From the NCBI GenBank assembly GCA_002412495.1, contig DHVE01000066.1:108488-122901 (forward strand): a DNA stretch of 14,414 nt. Reading direction: 5' to 3'. Position 1 is the stretch's first letter; each line of letters begins with the position of its first letter. Positions 6,765-13,658 of this stretch are shown here, piece after piece. A program made the position numbers and the translations under genes. The DNA is from Betaproteobacteria bacterium UBA5216. Its GTDB lineage: Bacteria > Pseudomonadota > Gammaproteobacteria > Burkholderiales > SG8-41. The notes under the pieces are model-generated. The model did no database searches. It saw nothing but the letters and a program-made list of their open reading frames with translations, and was not told the origin of the DNA.

Positions 6765-7379
6765 TTATCCTTTCGGCGGCATGGTGCCTGCAAACGACGC
6801 GCGCGCAAACAGTTTGTCCGAGTAACGCTTTAGCGCCGGATACTTGTCGCGCCAGTCGAAGCCTGCGTAGGCGCGGTCGAGATACCCCAGCGCGCATCCC
6901 GCCGAAATGTCGCCCAGCGTAAAAGCGTTGCCGAAACAGAATTCGCGCGCGCCGATATCGTCTTGCAAGACGGCGAGGCCGCGTTCGATTTTCTTCAGTT
7001 GCTTTTGATACCAGTCGGCGTTCTGGTCGCAGGTGTTGGTAAAACGCGAGTCGTGCGTCAGCGCGACGATGCAATCGGTGATGCCATCGCCCAGCGCTTC
7101 AAGGCGTTTGACCTCGATGCGATCCTCGAATTTCTCGGGCACGAGCTTGGGTCCCGTGCCGAGATGATCAAAGTATTCGACGATCACCACCGAATCGTAG
7201 AGCGCGCGGTCATCGTCGCGCACCAGCACCGGCACCTTGCCGAGCGGATTGTGCTTGGGCACTTGCGAACCCGGGTTGGAAGGGCGATCCGCGATGAATT
7301 CGCAGTTCATGTTTTTCTCCAGCATGGCGATGCGCGCCTTGCGCGCGTAGGGGCTGCCGGGAGAGCCGAGTAATTTCAT
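6765..7379 (-). CDS. Glutathione S-transferase family protein
   Basis: This 204-residue cytosolic protein has the two-domain GST plan. The N-terminal thioredoxin-like domain (1-~78) carries SPYARKARI (9-17) with the likely catalytic Ser9, the cis-Pro of KVPVL (Pro50), and the glutathione-contact DS pair at 62-63. The helical C-terminal domain holds the N-capping motif TLGDISAG (154-161, Asp157). It resembles the YibF-like subgroup, whose substrates are not settled. In this context, between the MmgE/PrpD genes and a binding protein, it might remove an electrophilic intermediate; that is inference. The ATG at 7379 has a good Shine-Dalgarno (agaggt, 6 bases away). The gene begins 69 bp after the preceding MmgE/PrpD gene and is followed at 25 bp by the Bug-type gene. 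Confidence 0.92.
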   Translation of the reverse strand: MKLLGSPGSPYARKARIAMLEKNMNCEFIADRPSNPGSQVPKHNPLGKVPVLVRDDDRALYDSVVIVEYFDHLGTGPKLVPEKFEDRIEVKRLEALGDGITDCIVALTHDSRFTNTCDQNADWYQKQLKKIERGLAVLQDDIGAREFCFGNAFTLGDISAGCALGYLDRAYAGFDWRDKYPALKRYSDKLFARASFAGTMPPKG

Positions 7380-7448
7380 GGGTGACCTCTTCTAAGAATT
7401 GCCGCGACCAAGGCGGAATGCGATATGCGGAATGAAAAAAGGCGGATT

Positions 7449-8831
7449 CTACGCGCCGGCGCGCGGCGCGAGCAGCGCCATGATCTCGCGGCTGTCAGCC
7501 ACGCTGGCGGCGCGCATCACCGTGTCTTCGAGTTGCGCGATTTGCCCGGCGTCGAGCGTGGCAGCGGCCGCCGTGCGGAATTTCGCGCGCAGCTCGTCCT
7601 CGGACAGCGGATTTTCACTGTCACCGCGCGCGATCAGCACGCGGTCGGTCAACACGCGTCCATCCTTGAGCTCCACGTCCAGATACGGTTCGTCGCCGTT
7701 GGCCACCGAGGGTTCGAGTTTCAGATGCACACGCCTGGCGAGATCGCGCACGTCAGGACGCTTCAGTGCATCGGGCGTGTACTGATCAACCATGGCGCCG
7801 CCGGTGGTTAGCGACGCGGCGATGCTGTAAGGCAAACTCATCTGCGCATCCAGCATGGTTTGCACGTCCTGCTTGCCGAGTTGCTTGAGATGCGTGGGAC
7901 TGCCGCGCACCGTCACTTGTTTGACATCGGCGGCGCGCACATTGTGCTTGTTGCGCATGCCGAGCGCGACATCGACGCTGCTGTGGATGCCGCGGCAAGC
8001 CGCATAGGGCTTGAAGCCCACCAACCGTATGCGGAAGTCGCTGCCGAGATCGCGTGTGGCCGCTTCCGGTGTGGCCACGCCCGGCACATACGTCGGATAG
8101 TAGCCGCCCCACGGCGCTTCGAAAATACTCGCGGGGCCGGTGACGCCGTTGGATGCGAGATAGGCCGCGATAATGCCCGTGTGCGCGGCGAAGCCGGGAT
8201 GCACGCGTTTGCTCATGGCACCTTCGGGAATGTACGCCCAAGTGCCGCCCGCATTACTGCCGGCGTAGCCCAGCGCCCATTGCAATTGTTGCGCATCGAG
8301 GCCCAGCAACCGCCCGGCCGCCGCCGCCGCGCCGAAACCGCCGCAGGTGCTGGTGGAATGCCAGCCCCGATCTTTCATTGCCTGATAACCGCCGCCGCCA
8401 TCCATCGCACGGCGCGCGATGTCGTAACCAATAACAATCGCGGTGAGCAATTCACGTCCGCTGGCGCCCACGCGCGCAGCGACGCCCAGCGCGGCGGGAA
8501 TCACCACGGAGCCCGAATGCGCGCAGCCGCCGAAATCATCGATCTCGCGCGCATGTACCGCGGCGCCGTTGGCGAGAGCCGCGAGCGGCAATGGCGCTTT
8601 GTCGTGCGTGCCCCAGAACATCGCGTCGCCACCCGGGCCATTGGCCTGCGTCATCGCGCGGCGTATCAGCGCGACCTCCTCGGTGCCCGCGCCGGTCATG
8701 GCGCAGCCCAGCGTATCGAGCAACACGAGATGCGCGAGCTTGCGCACGTCTTCGGGCAAATCTTCGTAGCGCAGGTTTGCCGCGTATTGCGCGAACTGGC
8801 CGCTGATGAATTGGGCGTGTTTCGGGTCCAT
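7449..8831 (-). CDS. MmgE/PrpD family protein (canonical motifs)
   Basis: This 460-residue protein belongs to the MmgE/PrpD superfamily, which includes 2-methylcitrate dehydratase and cis-aconitate decarboxylase. The N-terminal helical domain shows HAREIDDFGG (93-102) and AHSG (104-107). It also has RGWHSTSTCGGFGAA (155-169), MSKRVHPGFAAHTG (206-219) with Lys208, Arg209, His211 and His217, and FKPYAACRGIHSSVD (273-287) with Lys274, Cys279, Arg280 and His283. These basic residues shape the family's carboxylate pocket. The C-terminal lid domain follows from about 295. The usual HPG after the DD motif is HSG here. It is full length, begins at an ATG with Shine-Dalgarno aagga, and lies 45 bp downstream of a second, divergent family member. 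Activity as a hydro-lyase or decarboxylase on a small di- or tricarboxylate is likely; the exact substrate cannot be assigned. Confidence 0.92.
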   Translation of the reverse strand: MDPKHAQFISGQFAQYAANLRYEDLPEDVRKLAHLVLLDTLGCAMTGAGTEEVALIRRAMTQANGPGGDAMFWGTHDKAPLPLAALANGAAVHAREIDDFGGCAHSGSVVIPAALGVAARVGASGRELLTAIVIGYDIARRAMDGGGGYQAMKDRGWHSTSTCGGFGAAAAAGRLLGLDAQQLQWALGYAGSNAGGTWAYIPEGAMSKRVHPGFAAHTGIIAAYLASNGVTGPASIFEAPWGGYYPTYVPGVATPEAATRDLGSDFRIRLVGFKPYAACRGIHSSVDVALGMRNKHNVRAADVKQVTVRGSPTHLKQLGKQDVQTMLDAQMSLPYSIAASLTTGGAMVDQYTPDALKRPDVRDLARRVHLKLEPSVANGDEPYLDVELKDGRVLTDRVLIARGDSENPLSEDELRAKFRTAAAATLDAGQIAQLEDTVMRAASVADSREIMALLAPRAGA

Positions 8832-8876
8832 CGTGATGTTCCTTGCTTTAATTCATGCGCGCGAATTTGTATTTAC

Positions 8877-10271
8877 TTATTTGGCGCACAGCGTCTCGAC
8901 CAGTTCATTCATGTTGGGTAGCGTCTCAAAGCGCTGGCCCAGCGTCACCAGCTTGTCGGTCTTGCTCTTGCCGAGGGCGCGCGTGGCGATCAGGCGCACT
9001 TTGTCTTCGATGTCCGCATCGGTGGGCGTGAGGTAACGGCCCCGCTCACTGCGATCCACCTCGGTGGTGACTGTCTTGCCATTCTTGAGTGTGAGCGTCA
9101 CGCGTGCGAGACTCTTGGCCGGGTACTGGCGCTCGTAGTCTTCGTTTTCAATAATCTTGACCTTGCTCGCGTTGGCACGGATCACCGGGTCTTTCAAATA
9201 TTCCGGCGTGAACGCCGGCCCCACCAGCAGCGCGCGATCCTGTTTGACCACGGCCACCGCGAGGCAGAACGGCAAGCTGCCGCGGGCAGCCACGTCGTTT
9301 TCGGGGTGCACGGTATTAAACACCGCGGTGCGCTTCATCGCATCGACCTTGATTTCAACAATGTCGTCGGCCTTGATCTTGTGCTCCTGAATCAGGTCAA
9401 AGGTCGCATCGAGCGACGCGGTGAGCGGCCCAACGGTCGAGTAGTGTTTGGTGACAATGCCGTCGGCCACTTCCCAATAGGTGAATTTGGCGTCGTCGGT
9501 CACGGTATCAGTCAGACGCTCGGGCCACGATTCGTTCGCCAGCACCGGCAGCCAGCCACCGATCACATCACGCATGCCCTTCACGCCGCGCGCGGCCATT
9601 TCCGCCGCCAGAATGCCCGCAGTGCAGGATTGCCCGCCAATCAGCCATTTGATGGTTTCGCCTTCTTCGTTGGCCCGCGCCATGGCGGTGGGCAGCAGGT
9701 TCAGTGCAATGCCGATTGCGTTGTCCATCTGCACCGGCGAGAGCTTCATCAGGTGAGCGGTGGCGACCGTCGCGCCGATGCCGCCGAACAGCCCCGGCGT
9801 CCACCAGCCGCGATAAAACGCGCTGGGAAACAGCGCGCGGCCAAAACGGATTTCAATTTCGTACCCCGCGACCACCGCGGTAAGCACATCTTTGCCGCTG
9901 CGGCCGAGCTTCTCGGCCATCGCGATCGCGGGGGGCACGATTTCATTACCCGGGTGGCAGGTGCCGCGCGGCGCGGCATCGGTCAGTTCCAGCCCGTGCA
10001 TAAAGGTGGCATGTGCCATGCACACGTGCGACACCGTGGTTTTTTGTCCGCCCGGCAGCAGCGTGGCCTCGGGCGTGCCACCTTGCGAGGCGATGTAGTC
10101 GCGCAATTCTTTCGCGATGCCCGCGTCGTAACCCGCGACCAGACAGCCGATGGTGTCGAGCACGCGCTGCTTGACGCGCATGACGGTGTTGGGCGGCAGA
10201 TCCTCGAAACGCAAGCCGGCAGCGGCGCGGCCGAGCAATGGCAATACTTCCTTGAAGGCGGCGTGACTCAC
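8877..10271 (-). CDS. Divergent MmgE/PrpD family protein
   Basis: This 464-residue protein has the MmgE/PrpD fold. It shows VLDTIGCLVAGY near the N-terminus, MHGLELTDA and GTCHPGNEIVPPAIAMAE (103-120) in the helical domain, and a normal C-terminal domain. Aligned by eye with its neighbour, it lacks most pocket residues: GWHST is GWWTP (Trp157); SKRxHPG is IKWLIGG (only Lys208 kept); and KPYxxCRxxH is KHYSTVGPLT (Lys275 kept, Cys, Arg and His replaced). It may therefore act on a different substrate or lack hydro-lyase activity, perhaps pairing with the canonical protein. The start is taken as GTG at 10271, because gaaaggg lies 5-6 bases upstream; an in-frame GTG at 10277, giving 466 residues, directly abuts that Shine-Dalgarno and is less likely. 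It appears to be the first gene of the catabolic-looking unit. Confidence 0.88.
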   Translation of the reverse strand: MSHAAFKEVLPLLGRAAAGLRFEDLPPNTVMRVKQRVLDTIGCLVAGYDAGIAKELRDYIASQGGTPEATLLPGGQKTTVSHVCMAHATFMHGLELTDAAPRGTCHPGNEIVPPAIAMAEKLGRSGKDVLTAVVAGYEIEIRFGRALFPSAFYRGWWTPGLFGGIGATVATAHLMKLSPVQMDNAIGIALNLLPTAMARANEEGETIKWLIGGQSCTAGILAAEMAARGVKGMRDVIGGWLPVLANESWPERLTDTVTDDAKFTYWEVADGIVTKHYSTVGPLTASLDATFDLIQEHKIKADDIVEIKVDAMKRTAVFNTVHPENDVAARGSLPFCLAVAVVKQDRALLVGPAFTPEYLKDPVIRANASKVKIIENEDYERQYPAKSLARVTLTLKNGKTVTTEVDRSERGRYLTPTDADIEDKVRLIATRALGKSKTDKLVTLGQRFETLPNMNELVETLCAK

Positions 10272-10292
10272 AATCACCCTTTCATTTGGTTA

Positions 10293-10322
10293 AATTTATT
10301 GTTTAAAAACAGATAGTTACAA
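10293..10322 (-). promoter_or_regulatory. Candidate promoter of the MmgE/PrpD operon
   Basis: In the AT-rich 138-bp gap upstream of the first MmgE/PrpD gene the minus strand reads TTGTAA (10317-10322), then 18 bases, then TAAATT (10293-10298). Each hexamer matches four of six consensus positions. Initiation would leave a leader of about 15-20 nt that still contains the gaaaggg ribosome-binding site. This is a weak prediction supported mainly by position. Confidence 0.28.
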
Positions 10323-10325
10323 CAC
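10299..10325 (-). promoter_or_regulatory. Upstream motif, copy 2 (shared with 1978-2004)
   Basis: This 27-base element matches the one before the tonB-like gene at 22 of 27 positions and in the same orientation relative to its gene. It ends 28 bp before the chosen GTG start and overlaps the candidate promoter, so it may be an operator or the promoter itself. The regulator is unknown. Confidence 0.4.
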
Positions 10326-10415
10326 AAGAAGTAACCGGGAGGCCTTGCAATTTAGCCGAACCCCGGTACGGTGTCCATCACAAGCCCGTACCCTGAACTT
10401 TACGCGGGCGGCAGC

Positions 10416-11342
10416 TTACGTAATCGGCGTTGCCGGCGGTAAGGGAAACCCATGCTCACCCGCCACGCGGCGCAACACATCCGGGTAATCACTGATGATG
10501 CCATCGACGCCGAGTGCAATCAGGCGGCGCATCTCGGCCCCGGTGTTCACCGTCCACACCACCACGGTCAGTCCCAGCGCGTGTGCATCCGACACGCTCA
10601 CGGCATCGACATCATGGGAACACGGCGACCAGACCGCGCCGCCGGCGGCCTTGACCAAACGCGGCACGGAACCGTTGAACTGGCTGACATGCAAACCGGC
10701 GTTCCACGGTGACGACGTTTCACGCGCGAGCAGGTTATCCATGAAGAGCTGCTGCGCGGTGAGATAAACCGTTTTGATTGCCGATGCATCGCGCTGCACC
10801 ACCGCCAGCGTGCGCCAGTCGAAGGACTGCACCACGGCGCGGTTCTGCATCTGATGGCGCTGTATGACCGCTATCAATGATTGTGCGAATGCCTCCGGCG
10901 CCACCGTGCGCTCCGGATGAAGTGGCGAGAGTTTGGTCTCGATGTTAAATCGCACTGTGTCATTGCACGCTTTTTGCGCGAGGGCGAATACGTCTTCCAG
11001 CTTGGGCATGCGCGTACCGTCGATCGGCTGCTGATGTGGAAAACGTCTTGCATAGTCGGACGCCGGGTCGATGCGGCCCACATCGAAACGCCGCAGTTCG
11101 TCATATGTGTATTGCGAAATCGGCAGATCGGCACGCGTGATCCAAGCGCCGTCGTCGCCACGCGTGATTTCCGGATTCAGCGTCGAATCGTGACTGACCA
11201 CCACCACGCCGTCGCGCGTGATCGCACAATCGAGTTCCAGCGTGGACACGCCGATGGACAGCGCTCTCGCGAAAGCGGGCAGTGTGTTTTCCGGTAGCAA
11301 GCCACGCGCGCCGCGGTGGCCCTGGATGTCTAAGGAGCGCAT
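10416..11342 (-). CDS. Glycerophosphodiester phosphodiesterase (cytosolic, UgpQ-like)
   Basis: This 308-residue enzyme hydrolyses glycerophosphodiesters to sn-glycerol 3-phosphate and an alcohol. GDPD landmarks are GHRGARG (8-14, His9 and Arg10), PENTLPAF (17-24), LELDCAITRDG (35-45, metal ligands Glu36 and Asp38), VSHD (49-52, catalytic His51), NIETK (133-137, Glu135 and Lys137), VVWTVN (261-266), and DGIISDYPD (280-288) at the barrel end. There is no signal peptide, so it is probably cytosolic. The start is taken as the ATG at 11342, which sits eight codons before the first His; a GTG at 11357 would add five residues (start Met, Ala-Gln-Trp-Arg), and neither start has a clear Shine-Dalgarno. 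It is transcribed away from the oxidoreductase at 11533. The 138-144 bp gap to the next minus gene and the candidate promoter there suggest it is a separate unit. Confidence 0.93.
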   Translation of the reverse strand: MRSLDIQGHRGARGLLPENTLPAFARALSIGVSTLELDCAITRDGVVVVSHDSTLNPEITRGDDGAWITRADLPISQYTYDELRRFDVGRIDPASDYARRFPHQQPIDGTRMPKLEDVFALAQKACNDTVRFNIETKLSPLHPERTVAPEAFAQSLIAVIQRHQMQNRAVVQSFDWRTLAVVQRDASAIKTVYLTAQQLFMDNLLARETSSPWNAGLHVSQFNGSVPRLVKAAGGAVWSPCSHDVDAVSVSDAHALGLTVVVWTVNTGAEMRRLIALGVDGIISDYPDVLRRVAGEHGFPLPPATPIT

Positions 11343-11373
11343 GCGCCATTGTGCCACGGGCTATTTATCGGGC

Positions 11374-11379
11374 TACAAT
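11374..11379 (+). promoter_or_regulatory. Possible -10 box (TACAAT) for the oxidoreductase
   Basis: The divergent gap contains TACAAT, one base from the -10 consensus, on the plus strand. The best -35 candidate (TTGTGC at 11349-11354) is 19 bases away, which is longer than ideal. If used, the transcript leader would include the palindromic repeat at 11398-11480. Confidence 0.25.
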
Positions 11380-11397
11380 GAAATGACACCTACTCGC

Positions 11398-11480
11398 GCG
11401 TCGTTCCCGCGCAGGCGGGAACCCATAACACAGCGGCGCGGGAGAAACCCCATCGGTTCCCCTCTGCGCGGGAACGACGC
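11398..11480. repeat. Palindromic intergenic repeat element
   Basis: Two 17-base arms (11398-11414 and 11464-11480) are perfect inverted repeats, and a further dozen bases on the inner side match with about three mismatches. The left arm itself folds into a ttcccgc/gcgggaa hairpin. Translated, the element gives the SFPRR...GSxLRGND pattern that I recognise from a very common non-coding repeat of proteobacterial genomes. It lies in the leader of the oxidoreductase gene and 56 bp beyond the start of the GDPD gene. Confidence 0.75.
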
Positions 11481-11532
11481 GGAAAGAAATTTGCGCTGAT
11501 CTGATTGCACTGGATTCCAGGAAAACCAAAAA

Positions 11533-12621
11533 ATGACCACCCCGCTACAACGCACACCCCTCGGCATCGCCGTCATCGGCGCGGGCCGCATCGGCACCAT
11601 GCGCGCCCGCCTCGCGGCGCAACACCCGGCGGTGAACTTCATTGCCGTATCGGATCTCAATCGAAATGCCGCGCAGGCACTCGCCGACAAAGCTGGCGCA
11701 CAATTGGTCGCCGCCAGCAACCGAGAAGCCATCGAACATCCGTCGGTCAACACGGTGATCGTTTCCACCAGCGAGCACGAACATACGGAAGCCGTGCTGA
11801 TGGCGTTGGCGCTGGGCAAAAAAGTGATGGTGGAAAAGCCCATCGCACTAAAACTCGAAGACGCCGACAAGATTTTGCGTGCGCTCGAAAAATCCAGCGG
11901 CAGCCTGCACGTCGGTTACAGCCGCCGCTTCAAGCGCCGCTACATGCTGGCGAAAGAACAAATCGTGCAGGGGCGACTGGGGCAAATCACCGGCATCTCC
12001 GCGCGACTCTACAACTCGCGCGCGCAGGTGTTCGCCATGCTCAAACGCGACCCCGGCGCGACGCCCGTCGTCGATTCGCTCACCTACTACATCGATTTCG
12101 TCAACTGGTGGCTGCCCAACAACCCCGTGACCGAAGTGTGGGCACGCGGCCAAGGCGGCGTGATTCGCGACGCGGGTTATGACTGCGACGACGTCACCTT
12201 CGCCGTGCTCACGCTAGCCGACGGCGCGCTGATCAACTGCAATGTGAGCTTCGCGCTGCCCGAAAAATATCCGTCACTGGGCTACTGCGGCCGCATCGAA
12301 ATCATCGGCAAAGACGGCGTGTTGCTGATCGACGACGATCACATGGAGCAGTTACTCTACACCGAAAAAAGCATCCCGCACATTTACCTGCCGGAGGTCA
12401 GCGTCAACATGGCCTTCCTCGGCAGCAGCGCGCCCGGCGACTGGGCTGGCGGCGAATTCTGGGGGCCCCTAGCATCTGAAACGCGCAACTGGCTGGATTA
12501 TGCTGCCACTGGCAAGCCTTGCGCGCTGACCACGCCGCAGGACGCGCGCAGTAATCTGGAGGTGACGCTGGCTATTGAGGAGGCGGTGGAGACGGGGGAG
12601 TCGGTGCGATTGGCGCGGTAG
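11533..12621 (+). CDS. Gfo/Idh/MocA family NAD(P)-dependent oxidoreductase
   Basis: This 362-residue cytosolic dehydrogenase has an N-terminal Rossmann domain with GAGRIG at 16-21 and the acidic Asp41 at the end of strand beta-2 (SDLN), which hints at NAD preference. The family motif EKPIAL (101-106) carries the catalytic Lys102. GYSRRF (128-133) leads into the substrate domain, which includes VVDSLTYYIDFVNWW (179-193). In inositol-dehydrogenase-like enzymes the pattern is Asp, three residues, His; here it is Asp181 and Tyr185, as I recall for glucose-fructose oxidoreductase. Candidate substrates are polyols, sugars or inositols, but none can be assigned. The ATG at 11533 follows an agga Shine-Dalgarno about 11 bases upstream. 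The gene is alone on its strand, divergent from the GDPD gene, and followed after 107 bp by a gene of different composition. Confidence 0.92.
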   Translation: MTTPLQRTPLGIAVIGAGRIGTMRARLAAQHPAVNFIAVSDLNRNAAQALADKAGAQLVAASNREAIEHPSVNTVIVSTSEHEHTEAVLMALALGKKVMVEKPIALKLEDADKILRALEKSSGSLHVGYSRRFKRRYMLAKEQIVQGRLGQITGISARLYNSRAQVFAMLKRDPGATPVVDSLTYYIDFVNWWLPNNPVTEVWARGQGGVIRDAGYDCDDVTFAVLTLADGALINCNVSFALPEKYPSLGYCGRIEIIGKDGVLLIDDDHMEQLLYTEKSIPHIYLPEVSVNMAFLGSSAPGDWAGGEFWGPLASETRNWLDYAATGKPCALTTPQDARSNLEVTLAIEEAVETGESVRLAR

Positions 12622-12624
12622 GGG

Positions 12625-12644
12625 GCGGATTTTCAAACATCCGC
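12625..12644 (+). other. Short hairpin just after the oxidoreductase stop
   Basis: GCGGAT (12625-12630) and ATCCGC (12639-12644) form a 6-bp stem with an 8-base loop, four bases after the stop codon. No T-run follows, so intrinsic termination is unlikely. It may be a 3'-end stabilising structure or chance. Confidence 0.2.
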
Positions 12645-12728
12645 AGCGTTGCGCCGATACTTTGAGTTAATCAACATACCCAAACGAGGCCTGTCATCGA
12701 AGCTCCTTGGAGTGACCCACGCTGCATA

Positions 12729-13595
12729 GTGTGCCTTGCCCCGTCTAAGTTCAGTCTGGAACACATAATTCCGGACTCACTAGGCGGCAAATTGACGTGT
12801 CGCTTCGTTTGCGTGAGTTGCAACTCACGAATGGGGCGACTTATTGAGGGTCATGCGAAGGCTGATCCCACTATTCAGCTGCTTGCATCCAATCTCGCAC
12901 GGAAGATTCCACAACTGGCTGCAAAGTTGTCGGAAGGTCAAAAATATGTATCAGTAGGTCCCGGCGGGAAGTCTCTCGGAAAAGTAAAAGAGGGTGAGTT
13001 TGTCGTTCATTCTCGAAAACTCGACGACGGCTCACTCATACAACCTACGCCGATAGCCGCACAGTCTATTCAACGCATGCTCGAGCGTGCGAATTACAGC
13101 AAAAACATCATCTCAGATGCGTTGCGCCGCCTTGAGCTTGCACCAGAAAACACTCGTGTAACGCTTCCTGATGGACTCGCGGCAGTCAAGTGGAGCATCG
13201 AGCAAATTCACCCGGCGCTTGATGGCCCGCTATTGAACCCAGTGGTTCCTCTTAAATCAGCATACGAGTTTTTGGCGCTTCACCTCAACACGACGGTGTA
13301 CGAGGACGCCCCCGCACTGGCGGCTATTCGAAGTGCACTGGCGGGCGCACCGCTGGATCCCGCGCACCTTATAGTCGAGCGGTTGCATGCCCCAAAAATG
13401 AACCCGTTTCATGGACTTGTATTCGAGGGCAATACGCCCTATGCGAAGGTTCAGGTTCGATTGTTTGGACAACTCGCGTTTCGAGTTCACTTTAAGACAC
13501 TCGCGGTCGGCGGGCCTCGATTCATCTACACACACGATCTCGAGGCAAATACAGAACATGTAGCGCAGTCTTCGTCCGGCGATGAGCAAGGGTAG
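12729..13595 (+). CDS. HNH-endonuclease-type (HNH_5-like) zinc-motif protein, N-terminus uncertain
   Basis: The protein has at least 288 residues. Its N-terminus reads FSLEHIIPDSLGGKL (8-22), then VCVSCNSRMG (27-36), the pattern of HNH_5-type nuclease domains with His12, the CxxC pair Cys28/Cys31 and Asn32. The first zinc CxxC is split: the second Cys is residue 2, while Arg-Cys-Ile-Val precedes it in frame. The open frame extends upstream to a stop at 12663, but the only standard start is the GTG at 12729. A non-standard ATC at 12696, preceded by GAGG six bases away, would give about 299 residues and a whole zinc motif. The remaining ~250 residues are not recognised. GC is much lower than in its neighbours (26 of 60 bases at 12901-12960 against 42 of 60 at 12001-12060), which suggests recent acquisition. 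Nuclease activity is unproven, and the gene may be damaged. Confidence 0.72.
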   Translation: MCLAPSKFSLEHIIPDSLGGKLTCRFVCVSCNSRMGRLIEGHAKADPTIQLLASNLARKIPQLAAKLSEGQKYVSVGPGGKSLGKVKEGEFVVHSRKLDDGSLIQPTPIAAQSIQRMLERANYSKNIISDALRRLELAPENTRVTLPDGLAAVKWSIEQIHPALDGPLLNPVVPLKSAYEFLALHLNTTVYEDAPALAAIRSALAGAPLDPAHLIVERLHAPKMNPFHGLVFEGNTPYAKVQVRLFGQLAFRVHFKTLAVGGPRFIYTHDLEANTEHVAQSSSGDEQG

Positions 13596-13658
13596 GCATC
13601 AATGAACGAAACGAATTAAGGGATAACCCGTCGTCTCAAATTCCGTGCTGCCTGCTAG

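Noticed and set aside
10365..10392. Possible terminator (7-bp stem ggtacgg/ccgtacc) after the GDPD gene
   Set aside because: The loop is 14 bases and no T-run follows on the minus strand; it is probably not an intrinsic terminator.
11398..11480. Start of a CRISPR array or an IS end
   Set aside because: There are only two arms, they are inverted rather than direct, and no spacer series or transposase is present.
11373..11870. 165-codon minus-strand frame across the palindromic repeat
   Set aside because: It is antisense to the oxidoreductase, and its tail is only the translated repeat element.
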